From: Sisyra terminalis
Lineage: Eukaryota > Arthropoda > Insecta > Neuroptera > Sisyridae
Assembly (NCBI GenBank): GCA_958496175.1
Contig: OY292275.1
Span: 8,122,001 to 8,186,000, forward strand
Length of the DNA stretch: 64,000 nt
Direction of reading: 5' to 3'
Below are positions 35,414 through 46,690 of this stretch, one piece after another. Made by a program: the position numbers and the translations under genes. The first letter of the stretch is position 1; every line of letters begins with the position of its first letter. A model generated the notes under the pieces. That model searched no databases and was not told the origin of the DNA. It saw only the letters and a list, made by a program, of their open reading frames with translations.

Positions 35414-38402
35414 ATCCTATGAAAGATTTCGTTATGAGAAAAGCACTAAAAGTATATTTTTAAAGCATAAAAGAATTTAAAGATGTTTGACCTATTCCAA
35501 TTTTCTTGACCAATGGTGACAATAAAGGGCGCCAAATTTCCGATCGGTCCTGCACAGTAAAATCTCATACTACGCCATTGTATATAAAACTACTTGTACT
35601 TAAGAATATGAACAAATTAAATGGAAAACTAAAACAGTTTTAACTTTATCGAAAGTTAATAGATTTTTTAATGTTAAATTTTTAATCTTTCCAAGTTGTT
35701 TTTCAACAGTTTTGCGTATTTAAAATTCAAATTGAAAAATTTATTTTCCAAAAAATGATTTGGTCAATAACATACGGCACGGTTGATTAAAAATATAGTC
35801 ACGCCAAAGCTTAATTGGCCAAAAATAATGAATATTTGTGTACCCAACATTGCGTAAATCGACAACGTTGTAACAAAATTATTATCAAAGCATATTTTTC
35901 ATGGAGACCGCGTGCATCCATCGCTCTTTTTCCCTTCGTTTTTTTTTTCGTTATTTTCAAATACCATAGCTCCAACAACGACTAAACCAATCGTTCCGAC
36001 AACAATTTTGTAAAACAATTATGGTGATACAAAGTAAAATCTAGTGAACTGTAAAAACAATATCGTTCTCGAAAACATGGTAGCGATGCGTAAAGGAATG
36101 TTAGAGATTTGAAAATACCGAACAGCAGAATCGAGGGGGGGCGTCTTTTGGAAATTACTGGATGATGAAAAGAATTGAATTTTTCTTTTAAGATTAGTGA
36201 TTTTTTAGGCTACGGTGAGACATTTCTTTTGGAATGAAATCGGGGGAAAATATGGGTGAATATATGGGGGATGGAAATATCCGATTTAATCATGATTTGC
36301 AAGTTGGTGATCGACGATGAAAGAACTTGAACACATCGGGATTCTTCCCAAAGCCTCATACTCGTCAATTGTGGCGTAACAAGTTCGCAACTTGATAAAG
36401 AAAAAGGGATATCACCTCCACTGATGCGCTAAACTAATCAACGGTTTTCTAATAACGTTTTAAGACTATAAAAATAAACGAGGAATCGCTCCACGACGTA
36501 TTGATTTCTCGGCGTGATTCTTCGACGATTTATAACAATTGTCTTCATTACCGACTGACTGAAGTTTTAATAATGTTTTTATCGCGTTTACTATCCCAAG
36601 TGCAAACGTAAATATAATTGTTTTATTGTAACATAAAAAATAGGGAAGATCAATCAAATGCGATGAGAACCAGTCGGTATTACAGTGTTTGTGTGGAAAG
36701 GCCGGAGATAATTCGAATGGAATGGAGTCGGAGGATTTCAACAATTGTGCACGTTTTGTCGGCTAAGTTAATAATTTAATCAGACTAACGAATCAGTTTA
36801 TAGAGCATTTGTGCATTGTTGACTGTCTGTCAAACAAGGCCTAGTGATGTCATAAGTTCATTCATTGATCACCGGAAGCATTATCACATTTAACAATAGA
36901 ATGCACATCACTTTTTCATTAAAGCCAATCTAATCCGAGCCTCTTGTTTTCACATACGTACGTATACCACCTATGCATTCGTGATTGCATTAATGCATTT
37001 GTTTTTTGTTTAAATGTTTGTGTGAAAATGAGAAACTGGAATAATCTATTTATGCTCTTTAGTGTAGTTCCAATTCAAAAATTTCGTAAAATTAATTATT
37101 TATTTTCAGTTTATAAATTCTATTTCCTCAGCATCAATTACCATGAAACTAATATTGCGAAATCAGTTCAACGAAATGTGACTCTAAAGTTTTTTTTTCT
37201 ACAAAACCAAACATTTGTACAATGTACAATCCAACTCTTTTTATTTGTAATTGCATTTAACAATTACTGCTTTAGTAACCCTCGGATTAATAATAGTTGG
37301 GAATTCGAGAAACGCGGCTAAATTGTTTGCTCGTCACGAGATTTGAATTTATGAATTCAAATTTTAATTGTTACAAAGTTATTATGACTACTAAAACATC
37401 AATTGATCTTATATTCTTTATAATTTATAATTTATAGTTTTATAATTTTCATTAATAAGAAAAAGGTACCAAAATAAGATCTCCAGAAGACAGCCTAGGC
37501 TTTGCCATTGTAGTTGCATATAAAATATCACAATGTAAATCAAGTATTACAATGAATATTAAAATAAAAATTCACAGATTTTTTTTAATGAACTCGAAAT
37601 TCCTACACCATTTTTTTTTTTGAAAAACAAACCTTAAACGATCATTTTGAATACTAAGATCTACGATTATTTATCCCTAAAAAAAATACTTCAATTTTCT
37701 GGTGATTGGAAAAAAATATTTACCTCATATAGTGACCACTTTAAATTTTCGAAAAGATTTTGGATATGCAATTCAATAAGACTTTTTAAAATACTCTTTA
37801 CTAATTTTTCCGTTAAATATAATCGTAACTTGTAAATGTATATCATTGCTTGATAGCTATGCATTCTCGATTGGCTAAAATTAGTCAAAGTTTTCATAGT
37901 ATCTATCTACAAATTGTAATTTCTCGATATACTTGCTAGAATTTTGTATTCTTATATCATGTTTTGCTAGGTTTTGTGGTTCAAAAAATGCTATGAAACT
38001 TCTATTAGTCCAAACGAATGTTTTTCTTTTTTCCAGAAAAATGAAGTGAAAGATTATAAAAATTATTGGCTTAGAAAAATATTTAAGACTCCTTTACCAA
38101 GAAAACGTTTTGAAAACCCATTCTTGGGAGCATATTTTCGAGGAATTTGAAAAATACTAAAATAGTTTCAAATTGTTATTTTAAGAAGCATTTTATGATC
38201 TTTAGAGTTTTATATTGCAAAAATCGACTTGACGTTTTTTAACGAATGAAATAATGGGGTTTATTCCAAATTCGGTTCTAAGATATTTAATCTTCCGAAA
38301 AAAATATCCTTGACAAAATCCACAAAATCTGCAGACCAAATGTTCTCAAGAAAAACATTCCCGGACAAAATATCCCAACAATGGAATCTTTGACAAGACT
38401 GT
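35414..38402. other. No gene found
   Basis: AT-rich DNA with somewhat GC-richer parts at 35880-36180, 36290-36440 and 36780-36990. ORFs at 36466-36744, 36944-37321 and 37647-37897 lack domains. No repeat ends were recognised. Confidence 0.4.
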
Positions 38403-38640
38403 GGCTCTTCCGGTGCTACGATTTAAAGTCAATTTTTTATAGATTTCGACTAAGTTAAACGAAGATAGATAGAATAGATTTAAAGAATTGATTTTTTTTT
38501 TGATATATCGGTTACCTTACGATATATCGATAATAAAATATTGAAAAATTAAAAAAAATTCTTGACAGATTTCTTTGGATTTTCGAAAAAGAGCTTATAA
38601 ATAATTTAACAATAGGGTCCAAGACAGGAGCAAAAACTGC
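38403..38640 (-). repeat. Dispersed repeat, copy 2 (inverted relative to 31746-31935)
   Basis: The reverse complement ends TTTAAATCGTAGCACCGGAA and contains TATCGATATATCGTAAGG, matching copy 1 in order and spacing with moderate divergence. It gives two members of one family 6.6 kb apart in opposite orientation. No coding frame. Confidence 0.55.
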
Positions 38641-39247
38641 TAAATGTCGCCTTTAGCAATTCATTAATATCTAACAACGTTCATTACCTATTTTATTATT
38701 AATTTAATTCACCCATTTATCGGGCCATAATAACATAAACATTTGAAATGTTTTTGTCTAAAATCGGAACTTGGGGGGTAATAGTCATAGAAAATGAAAA
38801 AAAATAGAGAAGAAAACGAAAAAATAATTAAAAATGTAGTTATCGATTGCATTTTTTGAAGATAATAGTGGTGAAAGAGGGAAATGGTCAAAAGAACTTC
38901 AAAATTTGGGTGCTTATTTCAGTAAAAAATCAAAGTATTAAAAAAATAAGTAGTTAATGATCGAAGAATCAATAGTCGGGGTTATTTTGTTCGGGATATT
39001 AAATGTTCGGGGGTATTTTGTGCGGAATGTTTAGGCAGGGGTTATTTTTGCTTTGATACCCGTTGATACCTCAAACTCAGTGTTAAAACAATCAAACAGG
39101 CTTTGTTTTTCTACCCTTAAAAGACGATTTGAATTTTCTTTAAATAGAACGATTATTTTTAAATTCAAAACCTCATATTTTCTTCGATTAAATTATATCT
39201 TACCATATATTAACATTATTGTAAAATTTCAGATCCTCAATGATAAA

Positions 39248-39449
39248 AGATTGATAAAATATTCAGAGGACTAGGATCAAAATTAATCGGTTAAAACTTT
39301 AATTATTACATGCGATGTTTCGGCTTCTTTACGAATGCCTGAGGAAGGCTCAATAAAGAAGCCGAAACTTCGCATGTAATAAATTAACCGATAGTAAATA
39401 ATTAACCGATTAGTTTTGATCCTAGTTCTCTGAATATTTTATCAATCTT
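39248..39449. mobile_element. Fold-back element with CTGAGGAAGGCT hairpin core
   Basis: The left arm AAGATTGATAAAATATTCAG (39248) returns as its reverse complement ending near 39449, and both arms include CTAGGATCAAAA and TAATCGGTTAA. The middle holds an inner palindrome (ATTACATGCGATGTTTCGGC against GCCGAAACTTCGCATGTAAT) around CTGAGGAAGGCT...AAGCCGAAAC at 39339-39368. The words tatattaaca at 39206 and 39449 might be an old duplication but are weak evidence. No ORF. Confidence 0.8.
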
Positions 39450-41690
39450 ATATTAACAATTTTTGTATAAACAAATTATTGATTATATTTAATTTGTTAC
39501 TTACGTTTCAAATAGTATGAAAGAATTTATTTAAAATATGAATTAGAAACAATTTAAATGTTTGAATTTTCGAATGACAAGGAAGCTCTAATTGAGCTTT
39601 GATCTTTAAAAAGAATTGTTTATTTAAAGTTAATTTTTCGGTGCCAATTTAAAACTCGGAAAATAAGTTGATCAACTGTGGAATTTCTATTGAATAATAG
39701 AGTTTACGCTCGACGTCCACATCGACTGCAAATCCACTTTAGTAGATGTTATGGTTTCATTAATTTTTGAGACATGTGATTGGTCAGGAGAGTTGTAAAG
39801 GTTTATTTAAATGTGAAATCATGATGATATTTTCCATTTGTAAATGAAAATGCAGTTGTTACTGTTAAACAATGTATGTTGTGCATAAAATTAGCATTTC
39901 TTTATCGGAATGAAGGCAAAAATGAATACGAAAAAAAAGAGGGAAACATTCAGGTGACTGACAAACAATACGGAAAATGGGAGATATAAAATTTTAATTT
40001 TCACTTATACCGATCCCGTTGCACATTTTCCTAGTATGTGTCGTTGCTACACACGAACATGGTCGACAGCTAATGTCACTGTGAATGAAATCCTACTGTA
40101 ATATACAATAAGTAATTACAAGGACGTGGATGTTTTGAGATAGAGAGGAAAACCTTGGCCTCGGAAAATGGCAATGCAACAGACGACGTTGGAACAACAA
40201 ACATTCATACAAATGATAAAGTTGACGCTAGAAATTGGAAGGTTGTGTGAGAGATCACAGATGGTGCATCAGCCAGCCCTCCGTCACATTCTCTTACCTC
40301 ATCCACCCACTGCTTAGTCGTCGTCTATATGTAAAAGATAAATTCATTTTAAAAGCATATGCAAATGCAAATTGTCACATTCTAACCGCGAACAGAAATA
40401 GTGTTAGCCACTATTGCTCTCTGCTATGCCCAACTCTCCACTGCAAGTTCTCCTCTCTTCTGATCATATCAACTTACATGTATTCTACATGCACCTTTAC
40501 AACATTGCACTTCTCATCTGCATATAGATACTTCAACGTAAGCGTAGCCCCGTGTTCCTATTTACAATTTACACGATGGTGATACGAAGCCAACAGGAAT
40601 CGAGAAATCCTCTCTCTTCCTGTTCCCAAGTCCCCGCGTCGCGTCACCTCGTGTCGTGGGCCCATTTTGCCGACAATATAATAATACTAATAATCATAAT
40701 GATAATATACTGTGTCGTTCACATAAAAATTTCTATTTACATAAATAATTTGCTTTTCCTAGATGGAATATATAAAACGTCACACTATCACTTCTATTCT
40801 CGCCATGTGTATTCTCGTCATCCACTTCATGGAATAAATAATATATTATTTTCAGAACAAACGTTCATAATACGAACGTAAAAAGACCAAGTTACAATTT
40901 CTTAAGTTCTTCGTTTACCATTTGAATAAATAAATTATTTTCATTCCATCACAAAAAAATTACTGGTTTTGTGACACAAAACTAGTGCCATTAACGTAGT
41001 AAGTGATAAGCTTCGGAATTCTGGAAGTAAAGCTTGGTTAACAAACGAATACCCAGAGGAGTTAATTCTAGTTTTTAAATTTTTCAACTATAACCAAAAC
41101 AAAGCATTCAAATTGATTAAACACCAAAAATCTTAGTTCTATTTTAAAAGAAAACTCGCATACCAAACCACAGGTTCTAGTTAAAGATTTTCCTACTTAA
41201 CCTACTTAAAATTTGATCGTTACTCAGCAAGATATTACTTGCTGGTATTACTTGGAATGTCAGAAGAACAACAGGTTAAATCATATCTTTTATGGGTTCA
41301 AACCAGTTATAGCCCCGCAGTAGTACATAACACTATGAAAGGTAGCCAAGTTGACTCAAAATGAGAAAATAAAATTTTCAAGAAAATTTTGGAAAATCAA
41401 AAAAAAAATCCGAAATTGGAAGTTTTGGTGGAAGTTCGAAAAATTTGAATTCTAGTTGGTGTGCTAATACCATACTGTAATCTAAAGAAATATTTCCAAA
41501 GTGTGAAGGTAAATATTGTAATATAAATACGAAAAGAGGGAGAAAGAGAGGAAAATGCCTCTTACGTCTTATTTAACGGTTCATCCCTGACTCGTAGCTA
41601 TCTTAGTTTCCTATTATAATCTAAGCATGAGATAGAAATACCCATAAAAAGTTATCTAGTTTTTAATATTTATTTCAGCAGTAGGTTTGA
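39450..41690. other. No gene found; GC-richer at 40100-40330
   Basis: The ORF at 40235-40582 (115 codons, Cys/Ser/Tyr-rich) overlaps the GC-richer block but has no recognisable domain. The downstream ORF 40552-40881 is likewise anonymous. Confidence 0.35.
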
Positions 41691-41694
41691 TCAT

Positions 41695-41760
41695 CCGGAA
41701 ATAGAAGCAACGTTGGGACACAATAGTGCTTCATGTATGTGGCGTGGAGGAGCTGGAGGA
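41695..41760 (+). repeat. LINE-related segment shared with 52989-53045
   Basis: The segment agaagcaacgttgggacaca, followed by atagtgcttc and a GGCG-GAGGAGCT block, matches agaaacaatgctgggccaca, atagttctttt at 52989 onward. In the second locus the segment directly follows a LINE ORF2 C-terminus, so it is probably LINE 3' region. Here it lies upstream of the RNase H fragment, suggesting two insertions or a rearrangement. Confidence 0.5.
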
Positions 41761-41989
41761 ACAAGAAACCTTTATAAATGATGAAAAGAAGACCAAAGAT
41801 TCTGTAATTACTTATACTTCTATTTCTGAAAAACTAATTTTCCAATAAATCACTTTCATTCACTAAAGCTAAAGGAGTCAGAATCATTTTGAGCATTGAT
41901 TCACCAGATGCCTAAAAATAATAGAGAAATACCTGGTGGAAGAGCAAGTAGCCATCTTCTTTGATTAGCAATTTTGTATAAGGGTCATA

Positions 41990-42480
41990 ATGAGTGAGAA
42001 AAATTAATGTTTGACAGTGATCCAGATATAAGGTAAGCTAAGAAAACTCAATAATAGGGGTATAGAAATAGTTTGGATCCTTAGGCAAAAGTAAATCGCT
42101 GGTAATGTCTTGGCAGACTTTGCAGCAAGAGACGCCACTACTGAAGTTCTCGAAAAAAATCAGGTAGCAGTAACTATTGAGGATGAACTAAGGCAGAGCA
42201 AGGAAAGAACAACAAAGCTGTAGAAAAGCTTTTAGCAATGAGAAGCACAGAAGCTAAGTAGCATCCAAACTTCCACCTCAGAAAATCTACCGAGGCAAGA
42301 ACTGCCAAGAAACCTGAGGCTAAGCCTTTGCAGATTGAGAGTGGGAAACCTGTTCAGGGGAACGACGAGATGCAGTAGATATAATCATGACATATCCGTA
42401 AAGCTGAAAATTAAGAGTACCAGAAAATTAAGAGCCTTAGACGGAAGTGGTCGGTGTCACGGGGTTTGAAAGAATGTCTA
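41990..42480 (+). pseudogene. Decayed LINE ORF2 RNase H region
   Basis: Plus-strand translation gives IEIVWILRQK, a stop, then IAGNVLADFAARDATTEVL. This matches the end of the LINE-encoded RNase H domain (V.WVPGHSGI.GNE.AD.LAR.GA), whose aspartate in the AD pair survives. Further on LRLSLCRLRVGNLFRGTTRC resembles the following (L)R.L.GLLTGH region. Stops occur at the RNase H motif and after RTTKL. RNase H domains are usual in the I, R1, Jockey and LOA groups, not in RTE elements, so this is a different LINE lineage from those at 7.5, 23.7 and 34.4 kb. Confidence 0.7.
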
Positions 42481-42765
42481 AATGCGGAGCAAGCATTGAA
42501 TGAACTATTTTTTTTATATATATCAGTCATCATGATCAAGGCCCTATTATTTGAACAAATGAACTATGAATGAAACATTTTGAACCATGGTTGCGCGAAA
42601 TTTAGTTGAAAGAGTGTAAAGAGGGCAGAAAAAGACAAAGGTGGTCAAGTAGCGGGATCCTTAGAACTTGAACAGTCGCTGATCTCAGCGACCTCAGAAG
42701 TTCCTCCTTAGATTTTTTTCCCCGCTGACTTTAAACAGTTATACTGTTGATAGAATATAAAAAAT

Positions 42766-43006
42766 ATATTTGTGTTCTTATTTATGTATTATAATAAAAT
42801 TTACAAAAGTAAAGTATAAACATAAATTTGAACAAAAAATCAAAAAAATGAATTATTTAAGTTCTGCCCAGATATGTATTTCGATTACTAAGCAATCTTC
42901 ACTCTGCACAATACGTAAGTAATTCATTTGTTTGAACATTTGTTCAAATTTATGTTTATAGTTTACTTTTATAAATTTAATTTTGTAAATAAGACCACAA
43001 ATTATT
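42766..43006. mobile_element. Degenerate fold-back relative of the 6237-6614 element
   Basis: The arms TTTGTGTTCTTATTTATG...TAAACATAAATTTGAAC and their reverse complement (GTTCAAATTTATGTTTATAG...AAGACCACAAA) face each other. Internal words GCCCAGATATGTATTTCGAT and AAGCAATCTTC match the arms of 6237-6614 (GCCCAGATACGTATTTCGAT, AAGCAATCTTC). The centre is mostly deleted, so only one worn copy of the hairpin word remains. Confidence 0.7.
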
Positions 43007-44230
43007 TTATATATTGTATAAACAGATTCACAGAAATTAATCAAAAATTACATTTGTAATCGTGACGAATTTGTTTGTTTAAATCATACAAATTTGAACC
43101 AAAAGGTCAATTTTTCAGGGATGAAAATAACTTTACAGCTCCCCATTAATTTATACTTATGTAATATGGAAATTATTTTCTTATTCTCTTTACCACATAT
43201 TTTATCTGGCCGTTTAAATGGTTAAAGTAATAAAGGAAATGGTTACAAAATATATTTTTACTAGTGACATAGTGACGAAGAAGATCAATGAAGTTCCATT
43301 AGATTTTGCGATTGAATTCTATGACGAACAAAATCTATTCAGAGTATTTTTCTGTAATAGATAGAAGACTAAAGAACTATTGAAAACGTATTCTAATTCA
43401 AATATATTAAAAAAAGATGTGAAAAACAGGAAAATGACTTTTTCAATAATATTATTTCTTAAAGAAAACGTAAGGAAGTGTGTTAATTTTTTGTTTGGTA
43501 AATAAAATAAAAAATCAACACAAGACTCTTGCTCTTTCAGTAGAAAATGCGATAAATGCGAGTACTTATCTACATAAAATTGTTGGAAGTATCAAAAAAA
43601 TGGGAGTGGGTATGAAGACATCAACTCAATGCAATCAAGGAATTGAGTGCGTCACATCATTTGATTCCTTTGATGTGATTGAGTCCTTAAAAGGGGACAA
43701 ATAGCTTTACACAAGACGTTTCCTATGAATGCTTAAGATGCTTTTCAATTGTAAATGACAATCAGACTATACGTGTGTCGTCTCTTTGTACTCGAACAGT
43801 ATTTGCAATATAAACTTTTCGTGTTCACCAAAAAAAAAAAAAAAAAAAAAATCGTATCAATTACTTGATGTGACTTATTTAAATTTTACTTGATTCCTTT
43901 GATTTTTCTCGTTTTCTCGATTTAATCAAGACGATTGTGTGCGGCAGTTATCGATTTCGTATGTAACGAATCGTTTCCCATTCCATGCAAATTCTATAAT
44001 CCCATTCACCTCGTACAATGCTTTTAGCATTTCGAGCATACAAATGAATTTAAGTTCAATTAATGCCAACCGTGAAAACAGATATATGCTGTATCTACAT
44101 ATATAATAATAAGCAGGATGTGGACGAGGGTTTATGTTTCAAGTACATTGAAACAGAATAAAATCCGACCACAACAGTCACAGAACACGGGGGCCTGAGA
44201 GGTCTCTCCATGTGGAAAGTGTAGTTTGAC
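43007..44230. other. Anonymous ORF region ending in a 22-A run
   Basis: The ORF at 43480-43704 (74 codons) has no domain. A perfect run of 22 A lies at 43830-43851, preceded by the A/T word aatataaac, which may mark the tail of a retroposed sequence. The words ttgattcctttgat (43661 and 43890) and ttgatgtga (43670 and 43865) occur on both sides of the tract. They do not abut it as clean duplications would. Confidence 0.35.
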
Positions 44231-44300
44231 CATTGGATATTTGCGCACAATACCGTTGGAGTCCAGCTTTCAAATGCTAATTTTGGGGGTGGAAAATGGT
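44231..44300 (+). repeat. 70-bp duplicated segment, copy A
   Basis: The sequence from cattggatatttgcgcacaa through caaatgctaattttgggggt to ggaaaatgg recurs at 46622-46690 with about four differences. Copy A lies in a GC-richer block (44140-44480) and copy B in AT-rich DNA next to a transposon-like end, so copy B may be the derived one. Confidence 0.75.
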
Positions 44301-46107
44301 GGCTACTTCTCTCGTATGTGTCTTGAACCGGGTCCGTCAGAAACCGACCGTTACCGAGAATTGATATTAGATTAATATTATGTTTTAGCTTTGAATTTCA
44401 TATCAATGAGGAGGCCGACTGTCGCCTACCTCTCGGGAAAACTATAGAATGGGGACATGAAGAATGGAGCATTGAGAAATTGTTAGATGACATTCGCTGG
44501 CGCTATTTCAACTAACAAAACAATTAAATTCCTCTAGAGCAGTTTGTAAAACAAGAATCTATTGTTCATTAAAGCTCCAACAATAAGCGTTTGATAAATA
44601 TTTGAATTTCCTCAATTGAATAATTTCATTGAGGTATTTATTAGTGATTAATTTTTAAGAATTAATTAGTGAATGAATAGTTCCGAGGCAAAACTATCTT
44701 ACAAAGTATTGATTTCCAAACTAAAGCCCTTCTATTCTACGTGAAGCTTAATTTTAAATGACTTTTCCTATTATGTCTTCATCGTATGAAGTCTTACGCG
44801 TCCAGATGCCTGTCTTTCAAGTGCTACTTCAATTTTCTATGAGGAAAAAAAGGCCGAAAAGAACTACGTAAAGGGAACGAAGATATGGAAAAATGGGGGT
44901 AGAAAGGTGGCAAAGCTTCCCACCTTAATGAATATGTAAAAGCTTTCAGCCGGTTTGAACTTGGTATCGGTGCATTCGCTACCCATTTCTAAGTTCTTCG
45001 GGATCGTCACGTCAGTGAAGAGATAGCGCACGATTTTACCAAAATGACACACACACACATACACATATATTATCTGGTATTCATTCAGGAAATAGCGTGA
45101 GCTTTCACATTGCTCTTATCGAGAAATAATAAAGTTTAACCACGGAAGTTAACAAATGATAGATTTAATATTTTTATCACAAAAAAACGAGGAAAAATAA
45201 AATGAACATAACGGCAAAAAAATAATTTAATAAATTAAAAGAAAAAGCCCTGGCATTATTAATTTATGAAACTAAACACGTTACGTATAAAGTAAATTTC
45301 GAAACGTGAAAAATTAAACTTGGAAAACATCTCATCATCAATTATAATTTTAATGAGGAAATTTAATACAACTGACTGGGTGCAGGTAACATCGAATAAT
45401 ATGATTAGGTTGGTAAACGTGATTAAGACCTGGGAATTGTGTCTGGACTACGGGAATTTCGTGGTGTGAGGGATAAATGTGTGGGATAACTACGTAAAAT
45501 GAGTCAGGTCAGCGAACTAAAGAGGCAACTTTCCGGGACACAAACCCACACGTCTATGAGGGTTTCTCAATGGTCTATTTGGCCATTATGTGGAACCTTT
45601 AGAGTTCCCATATCTTACATAATGCATCCCATAATCATGTTAAATTTATCGTACTGTAATAATCAGAAATGCAGTTGAGTTGAGAGTGAACGCCGCACGT
45701 GTTTGCGGAATATTTGCTGTTAATACTTGGCGAAATTAGATGATTGATTGGCTGTGGCTCTTGATTAGAGATATGGATCAATTCTCAGGAGATAAAGCTT
45801 TTTAAAGAACCAATCATGCTTGCAGATCAATCACGTAAAGTTGAAAATGCGGAAAGTTTATTGCAATCTAATATTTCGAGAATGTGGAAACAGTGTTTAC
45901 AGCGTTTGTGTTTTAGAGATGCATAGTTCAAGGGAAAACATAAAATCCATATTATTACAGTTGTTTTCTATTGGTCACTTTAACATTATGTACCGAAAGC
46001 TTATTTTTCTTTAGGCTATTAGCGCTGCGTTGATAAAATTTGAAATACTGGACCTGACCACTTATAGCATTGTTAATATGAAAAATTATTTAACTATTTC
46101 CAGCAAA
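44301..46107. other. No gene found; GC-richer at 44310-44480, 44860-45060 and 45360-45560
   Basis: ORFs at 44864-45064 (minus) and 45820-46014 (plus) have no domains. A short CA-type run (acacacacac) lies near 45049-45060. The GC-richer blocks might be regulatory DNA. Confidence 0.35.
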
Positions 46108-46345
46108 GAAAACTGGGCACAAGTGTACTTTAACACACCCACAATCTGGCAACGTTGTATTTCGACTTTTTTTTAAATTTAATTCGCGATTTTTTGATGA
46201 TTTAATTCTAATATGGTATAATTCTCTCTGTTGTGGCTAAATTTTCATTATGGATCGATTTAATCGGGAATTAAATTTAAAACAAAGTCGAAAATGCAAC
46301 ATTACCAGATTTGAGTGTGCTAAAGTACACATGAGCCGAAAACTG
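46108..46345. mobile_element. 222-bp MITE with GG terminus and perfect 8-bp TSD
   Basis: The element at 46116-46337 is flanked by gaaaactg on both sides (46108-46115 and 46338-46345). The ends are GGCACAAGTGTACTTTAACA and, reverse-complemented, GGCTCATGTGTACTTTAGCA. The inverted repeats run about 80 bp, through AATCTGGYAAYGTTG and TTTTAAATTTAATTC. There is no coding capacity. The GG terminus plus 8-bp duplication is shared with the 1.58-kb element, but the terminal sequence differs. Confidence 0.9.
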
Positions 46346-46544
46346 TATTTGTTCAAAAAATTTTAATTTTTGATCATAATGTTCCTATTACTTTTTTTAT
46401 GTGGACTATTATGTGTTTTGCACCAGTTCAGCGATGTGTCGCTATATCATGGTGGTGATGGCAGGCAATTGGTCTTTAGCGGCGTTTAAGACTATTACTA
46501 TAAAAACTGTAATCTTTGTGGTTATAAAAGAAGAAATTAATGGA

Positions 46545-46690
46545 TAATAATATAAGTCCTATGACTCAATTTTTTCTTTATTCCGACGCATTTCAACAGT
46601 TCTTGGCTGTCATCATCAAGTCATTGGATAATTGCGCACAATACCATTGGAGCCCAGCTTTCAAATGTTAATTTTGGGGGTGGAAAATGG
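46545..46690. repeat. Hairpin-word repeat end joined to duplicated segment copy B
   Basis: On the minus strand 46620-46581 reads CTTGATGATGACAGCCAAGA then ACTGTTGAAATGCGTCGG, followed by AATAAAG: a (C)TGATGA word, an ACAG/CTGT stem and TGAAA. Two bases further right (46622-46690) comes the 69-bp copy of 44231-44300. The junction looks like a mobile-element end next to captured or transposed unique sequence. Confidence 0.55.

Noticed and set aside
40235..40582. 115-codon ORF in a GC-richer block
   Set aside because: Composition is odd (Cys, Ser, Tyr rich) and no family is recognised. There is no supporting context.
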